The translations under genes were made by a program, and so were the position numbers. A stretch of 37,374 nucleotides of DNA, taken from NCBI GenBank assembly GCA_025454255.1, contig JALOOU010000019.1:1-37374 (forward strand), written 5' to 3'. Under the pieces are notes generated by a model that was not told the origin of the DNA, ran no database searches, and saw only the letters and a list, made by a program, of their open reading frames with translations. How positions within the stretch are numbered: position 1 is the first letter of the stretch; each line of letters opens with the position of its first letter. Shown here one piece after another: positions 32,102 through 37,374 of the stretch. Origin of the DNA: Desulfobacterales bacterium (GTDB taxonomy: Bacteria > Desulfobacterota > Desulfobacteria > Desulfobacterales > SpSt-501).

Positions 32102-32857
32102 GTGAACAAGGGTTTAACTGACGAAATCAAAGTTGAAGTCATCGGATTGACCAAAAAGTTCGGTGAGCTTTTAGTGTTGGACGATGTCAATTTTACGGTC
32201 AGGAAGGGAGAGTTCCTGGCGATTGTGGGGCCCACCGGTTGTGGCAAAACTACATTTCTAAACCTCCTGTCTCGTCTCATTCCAGCTACCAGAGGCCAAA
32301 TCCGCATCGACGGCCAGGAGGCGGATCCAAAAAAACACAACATCGCCTTTGTCTTTCAAGAACCGTCTTCACTCCCCTGGCTCACCGTTAAACAGAACGT
32401 GGAATTCGGCATGCTTATCAAGGGAGTCCGAGCGGACGAACGGGAACACCGGCTCACACGTATTATCGATCTCGTGGGATTGACCGATTGCGCCGAACTT
32501 TTTCCGAACCAAATATCTGCCAGTATGGAGCAGCGTGTCGCTGTCTCACGCGCGTTTGCCACCAGCCCGGATTTACTGCTCATGGACGAGCCTTACGGGC
32601 AACTTGATATCAAGCTGCGTTATTACCTGGAAGACGAACTGGTCAAGCTATGGCGAGAAACCGGATCAACGGTGATTTTTGTTACCCACAACATCGAGGA
32701 AGCCGTCTATGTGGCCGAGCGCATTCTGGTCCTTACCAACAAACCCACGACCATTAAAGCCGAGATCCAGGTGGATTTGCCACGGCCAAGAAACTTCATC
32801 GATGAAAGCTTCATTGAAATACGCAAACAGGTAACCGATCTAATTCGCTGGTGGTGA
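32102..32857 (+). CDS. NitT/TauT-type ABC ATPase with degenerate signature
   Basis: A 251-residue nucleotide-binding subunit of the SsuB/TauB type. Walker A GPTGCGKTT, Q-loop VFQEPSSLPW, Walker B LLLMDEPYGQLD and H-loop VTHNIEEA are intact. The ABC signature, normally LSGG(M/Q)xQR, is ISASMEQR, so both glycines are lost. By the standard arrangement its Walker A pairs with the partner's signature. The second ATPase at 35728 has an intact signature but lost its H-loop histidine, which makes a complementary pair. Starts with GTG at 32102, 61 bp after the aminotransferase. Needed for import driven by the neighbouring permeases. Confidence 0.9.
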   Translation: MNKGLTDEIKVEVIGLTKKFGELLVLDDVNFTVRKGEFLAIVGPTGCGKTTFLNLLSRLIPATRGQIRIDGQEADPKKHNIAFVFQEPSSLPWLTVKQNVEFGMLIKGVRADEREHRLTRIIDLVGLTDCAELFPNQISASMEQRVAVSRAFATSPDLLLMDEPYGQLDIKLRYYLEDELVKLWRETGSTVIFVTHNIEEAVYVAERILVLTNKPTTIKAEIQVDLPRPRNFIDESFIEIRKQVTDLIRWW

Positions 32858-32946
32858 ACTAAAGGTTCGTTTCGCATGCGCCGGGGCCACGAAACGAGCC
32901 TGAAAAGGCAACGCGCCGGCAACCATCAAACCAATGGAGGTGAATT

Positions 32947-34008
32947 ATGTGTCGCAGCTCAGCAAAATTGGTCATTGTGATCGTAGGATTGATGCTTCTG
33001 CTACCAGGGACCCTGATGGCACAAGGCCCGATCAAGCTTAAAGTGAGCCACCAGCCGGAATTCGAGTCATTTCTAACCTGGCAAGCGATCCAGGATGGAA
33101 CCCAGAAGAAATACAACCTCGACATGAAACTGGTCTATTTTGACTCCGGGATGCCGCAGGTGGAGGCTCTTCCGGCAAAACAGTGGGATGTCGGGGCTAC
33201 CGGGGCGGTGCCGATGACAATGGCCGCCCTCCGCTACCAGGCCTATATGATCGGCATGACTCACGACGACGGGTTCAACAACTTCGTGCTGGTGCGGCCA
33301 AACAGCGACGTTCTGAAAGTGAAGGGACACAACCCCAAATACCCCAATATGTATGGATCACCCGAAACGGTAAAAGGCAAAACCATACTGACAAGCACCG
33401 TTTCCTCCGGACACTATGTCTTGAGCACTTGGTTGAAACGCCTCGGGCTCTCCGATGCCGATGTGAAGATTCTGAATATGGAACAGGGGCAGGCCGTGGC
33501 CGCTTTCGAATCCGGCCAGGGCGACATTGTTTCGCTTTGGGCCCCTTTCACCATGACGGGGCTGAGCAAAGGCTGGAAAAAAGTGGCAAATGGCGAAGAC
33601 TGTGACGGTTCTGTCCCCCTGGCGCTCATCACAAGCAAGGAGTTCGGGGATAAGAACCCCCAGCAGGTTGCCACGTTTTTGAAAATGTATATGGACCAGG
33701 TAACCCGACAGAAGAAGGAAACTGTTCAGCAGGCCGCCCAGTACCAGAAATTCCTCAAAGAATGGGCCGGTATGGAACTAAGCCTCGATATGTGCAAGAT
33801 GGATATCGAATTACATCCGATGTACGACCTTAAGAAAAATCTTGAGCTATTCGACTCATCCAAAGGCAAGAGCCAAGCCCAGTCCTGGATGGACAACCTT
33901 TCCCAGTTTTTCACGGACAACAAGCGATTTACTTCCCAAGAGCGCGAAAAGGTTATGAACACACCCTTTATCACCGATAAGTTCCTCAAGATCGCTGCAG
34001 GCATGTAG
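32947..34008 (+). CDS. NitT/TauT-type periplasmic binding protein
   Basis: A 353-residue solute-binding protein of the NMT1/SsuA/TauA class. The signal peptide is KLVIVIVGLMLLLPGTLMAQG, with likely cleavage after LMA. The mature protein has KLKVSHQPEFESFLTWQAIQDG, QWDVGATGAVPMTMAAL, KGKTILTSTVSSGHYVLSTWLKRLGLSDADVKILNMEQGQAVAAFESGQGDIVSLWAPF, the usual order for this fold. It lies between the two halves of the transporter genes and has an excellent ribosome binding site (GGAGGTGA). Taurine, alkanesulfonate or another small amine/acid are candidate ligands; the gene order with a Tpa-like enzyme favours taurine. Confidence 0.88.
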   Translation: MCRSSAKLVIVIVGLMLLLPGTLMAQGPIKLKVSHQPEFESFLTWQAIQDGTQKKYNLDMKLVYFDSGMPQVEALPAKQWDVGATGAVPMTMAALRYQAYMIGMTHDDGFNNFVLVRPNSDVLKVKGHNPKYPNMYGSPETVKGKTILTSTVSSGHYVLSTWLKRLGLSDADVKILNMEQGQAVAAFESGQGDIVSLWAPFTMTGLSKGWKKVANGEDCDGSVPLALITSKEFGDKNPQQVATFLKMYMDQVTRQKKETVQQAAQYQKFLKEWAGMELSLDMCKMDIELHPMYDLKKNLELFDSSKGKSQAQSWMDNLSQFFTDNKRFTSQEREKVMNTPFITDKFLKIAAGM

Positions 34009-34073
34009 CGGCAAACTGAAGGCCTGGCGGCGGATGCCAAGGACCGTCGCCAGGCAATTTCACAGGTGACCCC

Positions 34074-34880
34074 ATGAATTCAGAGACAAAGCTCAAGGAC
34101 CCCTTGAGCCTAAAAATCGCCCCCTGGGTCAGCGTTATCGGTTTCTTTGTCGTTTGGCAGCTATTAATCGACACTGAGATTGTACCCCGAATACTACTCG
34201 CGTCACCGGTGGAAGTGGGAAAGCTTCTCATCGACAAGCTGACCAACCCCGACCCCGACGGCGCGGTGCTCATGACCCACACTATAATCAGCCTGATAGA
34301 GGCCCTTCTCGGATATATTCTGGCACTTATTACCGGGATTCCCTTGGGGCTGTTGATGGGGTGGTTCGTGGTCGCTGAGGGACTCGCCCGGCCCCCGTTT
34401 GAAATGATCCGTCCCATCCCACCGGTAGCCTGGATCCCTCTGGCAATCTTCTGGTTCGGGATCGGGATAACAGGCAAAGTTTTCATCATCTGGGCGTGCG
34501 CCGTGGTCCCTTGCGTGATCAATGCCTACACGGGGGTGCGTATGGCCAACCCCACCCTCATCCAGATGGCCAGAACCTATGGCGCATCCGATTGGCAGAT
34601 CTTCACTAAAATCTGTATACCGTCAGCGCTGCCAATGGTGTTTGGGGGCCTGCAGATTGCACTGGCACTGGCCTGGACCACTCTGGTAGCGGCGGAATTG
34701 ATCGCCGCCGATGCGGGCCTTGGCTATCTCATTACAATGGGCCGCAGGTTGTTGCGTCCGGACATGATCGTCTTGGGTATGATCATGGTCGGGTTGACCG
34801 GTTGGTTCATCGGCAACATCATCGATCGGATCGAGCGAAGGCTTACCGCCGGTCTCGAAAGAGGAGGTGCTGCGACGTGA
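34074..34880 (+). CDS. NitT/TauT-type ABC permease, first of two
   Basis: A 268-residue membrane protein with about six helices of the SsuC/TauC family. The coupling motif is visible as ARTYGASDWQIFTKICIPSALPMVFGGLQIALALAWTTLVAAELIA. Helix starts are at about residues 17, 76, 108, 134, 195 and 227. AGGTGA precedes the start. Its stop overlaps the GTG start of the second permease (GTGA). Two different permeases in one importer of this family would form a heterodimeric pore. Confidence 0.9.
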   Translation: MNSETKLKDPLSLKIAPWVSVIGFFVVWQLLIDTEIVPRILLASPVEVGKLLIDKLTNPDPDGAVLMTHTIISLIEALLGYILALITGIPLGLLMGWFVVAEGLARPPFEMIRPIPPVAWIPLAIFWFGIGITGKVFIIWACAVVPCVINAYTGVRMANPTLIQMARTYGASDWQIFTKICIPSALPMVFGGLQIALALAWTTLVAAELIAADAGLGYLITMGRRLLRPDMIVLGMIMVGLTGWFIGNIIDRIERRLTAGLERGGAAT

Positions 34881-35731
34881 AAACCACTATGGGACACACT
34901 GTCTCGGTCCACGCCGCATCCCATGGAAATGGAAAAGGCACGGCGGCACATATAGGGAAAGTGGTCAAGAATAGATACGTCCTTTATTTTGTCTCCATAG
35001 TCAGTCTTTTGGTTATCTGGCATTTTTCGGCGGTCATCGGTGAATCTTCCAAGTACATGCCCACACCGGCGATGGTCCTGACCGAACTCTGGCGCATTGC
35101 TCATGAAAACCTCGCAGGCAAAAACCTGTTGGGCCATTTGTGGTCAAGCATGCACCGGGTGCTGATCGGGTTTGCCATCGGTTCATTAGTCGGTGTCCCA
35201 CTGGGTCTCTTCATGGCACTTAATCGTTATCTCAACGCCTTGGTGAAACCTATTTTCGACCTGTTCAAACCCATGCCTCCCATTTCATGGATTTCCCTCG
35301 CCATCCTGTGGTTCGGGATTGGGGAGGAGTCCAAGGTTTTCATCATCGCCATCGGCGCTTTTGTCCCGGCTTTGATCAATTCCTACAACGGCATCCGTCT
35401 GGTGGACCCGGCTCTCTATGACGCCATTCGCATGCTAGGCGCAAACCGCTGGCAGACGATGATTGAGGTGACATTCCCCGCCGGATTCCCAGCTCTCTTT
35501 GCAGGGCTGCAGATCGCACTCAGCGTTGCCTGGAGCTGTGTACTGGCAGCGGAGCTTGTCAGCGCCAGATCAGGGATGGGGTTTCTCATAATTTTGGGGA
35601 TGACCATGTCCAATCCTGCCATGATTCTTAGCGGCATGGTGGTGATTGCGATTACGGCCTATCTGATCACCGTGGTTTTGAGCAATGTGGAGAAATGGGT
35701 ATGCCCCTGGAAAGTCGAGTTGCCGCAATGA
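34877..35731 (+). CDS. NitT/TauT-type ABC permease, second of two
   Basis: A 284-residue permease paralogous to the one just upstream. The coupling motif is AIRMLGANRWQTMIEVTFPAGFPALFAGLQIALSVAWSCVLAAELVS; the periplasmic-side segment IFDLFKPMPPISWISLAILWFGIGEESKVFI matches RPIPPVAWIPLAIFWFGIGITGKVFI of the partner, showing a shared ancestry. GTG 34877 is chosen because it overlaps the first permease stop and has GAGGAGG about 9 bases upstream. The longer open frame further upstream is out of keeping with the overlap. The N-terminus is longer and more basic than in the partner. Its stop overlaps the next ATG (ATGA). Confidence 0.9.
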   Translation: MKTTMGHTVSVHAASHGNGKGTAAHIGKVVKNRYVLYFVSIVSLLVIWHFSAVIGESSKYMPTPAMVLTELWRIAHENLAGKNLLGHLWSSMHRVLIGFAIGSLVGVPLGLFMALNRYLNALVKPIFDLFKPMPPISWISLAILWFGIGEESKVFIIAIGAFVPALINSYNGIRLVDPALYDAIRMLGANRWQTMIEVTFPAGFPALFAGLQIALSVAWSCVLAAELVSARSGMGFLIILGMTMSNPAMILSGMVVIAITAYLITVVLSNVEKWVCPWKVELPQ

Positions 35732-36498
35732 CGGATCAAACGACAAAAATAGAATGTCAGAATCTCTCCAAGATCTTTAAGCAGCGCAGCGGCAAGGTTC
35801 AAATACCGGTTTTGGAAAGCATCAGTCTTTCGGTGGTTGAAAATGAGTTCCTGGTGATTGTCGGTCCTGGACAGTGTGGAAAAACCACCCTGCTGCGAAT
35901 TATTGCCGGATTAGAAACTCCCACTACTGGTAAAGTTTTTCTTGATGGTAAAGAGGTCACAGGCCCTGGGCCCGACCGGGGAATGGTTTTTCAAAAATAC
36001 ACCTTGTTTCCCTGGAAAACCGTCATGGGAAACGTCGAGATGGGCCTGAAGATTGGGGGAATGTCTAAAAGACAGCGCCGAGAGGTTGCCAGTCATTATA
36101 TTAACCTTGTCGGCTTGCAAGGCTTTGAAAAGGCCTATCCCCATCAGCTAAGCGGCGGTATGAAGCAACGTGTGGGAATTGCTCGGGCCTATGCAAATAA
36201 TCCCAAGGTCCTGCTTTTGGATGAACCTTTCGGTCAGCTTGATGCCCAGACTCGCTATCTCATGGAGCAGGAAACCGCCCGCATTTGGTCGGTGGAAAAA
36301 AAAACCGTCATCTTTGTCACCAATAGCATCGAAGAGGCAGTATATCTTGCCGACCGCATTGTCACGCTGGAGGGTAAGCTCCCCGGCCGGCTGAAGTCCA
36401 CCTATGTCGTCAACTTGCCGCGCCCACGCGAACACATTGATAAGGAATTTCTGGAAATGCGGCACACGATCACTAAGGAAACAGAGCTTCTGCTCTGA
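35728..36498 (+). CDS. NitT/TauT-type ABC ATPase lacking the H-loop histidine
   Basis: A 256-residue nucleotide-binding subunit, paralogous to the one at 32102. Walker A GPGQCGKTT, Q-loop VFQKYTLFPW, signature LSGGMKQRVGIARAY and Walker B VLLLDEPFGQLD are intact. The H-loop reads VTNSIEEA, with Asn in place of the conserved His of VTHxIEEA. That residue is required for ATP hydrolysis in known ABC proteins. Together with the first ATPase this predicts one consensus site and one degenerate site in a heterodimer. The ATG at 35728 overlaps the permease stop; an ATG at 35695 is also possible. Last gene of the transporter operon. Confidence 0.9.
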   Translation: MTDQTTKIECQNLSKIFKQRSGKVQIPVLESISLSVVENEFLVIVGPGQCGKTTLLRIIAGLETPTTGKVFLDGKEVTGPGPDRGMVFQKYTLFPWKTVMGNVEMGLKIGGMSKRQRREVASHYINLVGLQGFEKAYPHQLSGGMKQRVGIARAYANNPKVLLLDEPFGQLDAQTRYLMEQETARIWSVEKKTVIFVTNSIEEAVYLADRIVTLEGKLPGRLKSTYVVNLPRPREHIDKEFLEMRHTITKETELLL

Positions 36499-36874
36499 TT
36501 TTACACTCCTTGCATGTGGTGGCCCAATGCGAAATTGCAGAGGGTATGAGTTGGTTAAAAAAATCTTGAACACCAGCGGCTGCAATCCGGTATACGCGCT
36601 GCCGATTGCACGGTCGTATTCGTCGTGGATGAGGACCGCACTAAGGGAAAATTTAAGAACTCTGCAGGTTATAGATACCTTAATGCGCGCATCGCGAGGC
36701 CGAGTGCTGCAATTCATGCGGCTTTCCTTTTGGAACGTACCGGACATGTTGGTTTTCTCTTCCCTGCGACCTCGATTGCCCAAATGACTTCTTGTAGGTC
36801 GAAATTCCATACCTGCTTCGCTAACAATCTGAAAACTATCATCTGAATCGAACAACTCAACTAAAGAGGAACCC
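36499..36874. other. 376-bp gap, possibly degraded coding sequence
   Basis: No intact gene is called here. Two rightward frames of moderate length overlap and swap: one reads ILNTSGCNPVYALPIARS, and the other, from about 36603, reads DCTVVFVVDEDRTKGKFKNS and then AGYRYLNARIA. Read together they look like one protein broken by a frameshift near 36605, but I do not recognise it. A leftward frame across the region is antisense and unsupported. The gap marks the end of the AT-rich island. Confidence 0.35.
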
Positions 36875-37374
36875 ATGGCTATCAAATCCTTTGAAACAGT
36901 GAGAAGAACCGTTTTCGGCTACGGCGCCGTGGAAAACCTCCCCGAGGAGATCCAGCGGGTGAAGGGCGCCCGGGTGCTGGTGGTGACCGACCCCGGGATC
37001 AAGGCGGCCGGGGTGCTGGAACAAGTCACCCGCGTCCTCGCCGCGGCCAAAACCGAATTCAGCGTTTTTGCAGACGTCGAGCCCGACCCCAAGGTGGAGG
37101 TGGCTCTGGCGGCTGCCGAGGCCGCCAAGGCCTACCGCCCGGACGTCATCGTGGGACTGGGCGGCGGCAGCTCGCTCGACATCTCCAAGGTGGCCTCGGT
37201 GCTGTTGACCAACGCCGATCCGGTCGACAACTACTTCGGCATGGAGAGGGTGCCGCAACCGGGGGTGCCGCTGGTCCTCATCCCCACCACGGCCGGCACC
37301 GGCAGCGAGATGACCTCCATCTGCGTGCTCTCGGACACGAAAAACAACGTCAAGAAGGGCATCGTCAGCGAGCA
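36875..37374 (+). CDS. iron-containing alcohol dehydrogenase, N-terminal part
   Basis: The first 166 codons of a group III (iron-dependent) alcohol dehydrogenase; it continues past the window end. Seen are FGYGAVENLPEEI, VLVVTDPGIKAAGVLEQV, the NAD-binding GLGGGSSLDISKVAS and LIPTTAGTGSEMT. The iron ligands (Asp, three His) lie mostly beyond the end. AGAGGA precedes the ATG at 36875. Codon use is GC-rich like the backbone, unlike the transporter genes just upstream. Members of this family include sulfoacetaldehyde reductase (SarD) of taurine-degrading bacteria as well as 1,3-propanediol, butanol and lactaldehyde dehydrogenases, so the substrate is open. Confidence 0.9.
   Translation, partial: MAIKSFETVRRTVFGYGAVENLPEEIQRVKGARVLVVTDPGIKAAGVLEQVTRVLAAAKTEFSVFADVEPDPKVEVALAAAEAAKAYRPDVIVGLGGGSSLDISKVASVLLTNADPVDNYFGMERVPQPGVPLVLIPTTAGTGSEMTSICVLSDTKNNVKKGIVSE

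Noticed and set aside
36148-36885. 245-codon leftward open frame across the second ATPase and the following gap
   Set aside because: The part over the ATPase is antisense, and the part over the gap has no family similarity or ribosome binding site.

Overview
The window looks like a piece of chromosome from a high-GC anaerobic Desulfobacterota-type bacterium, probably a sulfate or sulfite reducer. The basis is gene content: a Na+-translocating NADH:quinone reductase (nqrABCDEF) operon, a ferredoxin:thioredoxin-reductase-like protein paired with a glutaredoxin, sulfide-assimilating cysE-cysK and a metY-type sulfhydrylase, a TauE/SafE transporter under a sigma-54 promoter, and a taurine:pyruvate-aminotransferase-like enzyme with a NitT/TauT-type importer. 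No 16S rRNA or other phylogenetic marker is present, so the taxon is inferred.

Layout. Positions 1-1000 hold the start of a leftward gene and a rightward glutaredoxin/FTR-beta pair. Positions 1239-6953 are nqrA-F on the minus strand. Its nqrF has lost about 47 bp near the 3' end and is frameshifted, and its nqrA carries two [4Fe-4S] motifs that classical NqrA lacks. From 7150 to 15372 there is a rightward series: a small CxxC protein, citrate synthase with an overlapping Fur-family regulator, a TIGR01777 epimerase-like protein, a remnant of exonuclease III, a flavodoxin-fold reductase, a DUF2156 protein, cysE-cysK, and two unrecognised proteins. A metY-type gene (minus) and an odd PEP-synthase-like protein (plus) diverge around 17000.

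Positions 20147-22825 are a five-gene leftward operon around a TauE/SafE permease, preceded by an essentially perfect -24/-12 promoter (22901-22916). Divergent from it is a membrane-bound, Cache-like sensor fused to a sigma-54 AAA+ domain and a winged-helix C-terminus, the obvious candidate activator. Positions 25504-29366 encode a complete Fe3+/polyamine-type ABC importer: binding protein, ATPase and fused double permease.

From about 29440 the base composition becomes visibly more AT-rich, up to about 36870. This probable acquired island holds a GntR/HutC regulator, a class III aminotransferase resembling taurine:pyruvate aminotransferase, and a NitT/TauT importer with one binding protein, two different permeases and two different ATPases. 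The two ATPases have complementary defects: one has lost the LSGG signature, the other the H-loop histidine. They therefore look like an obligate heterodimer with one active and one degenerate ATP site, which is unusual for this importer family. An iron-containing alcohol dehydrogenase begins at 36875 and runs off the end. Together these suggest uptake and transamination of taurine or a similar amine, possibly followed by reduction of the aldehyde, but the substrate is not proven by the sequence.
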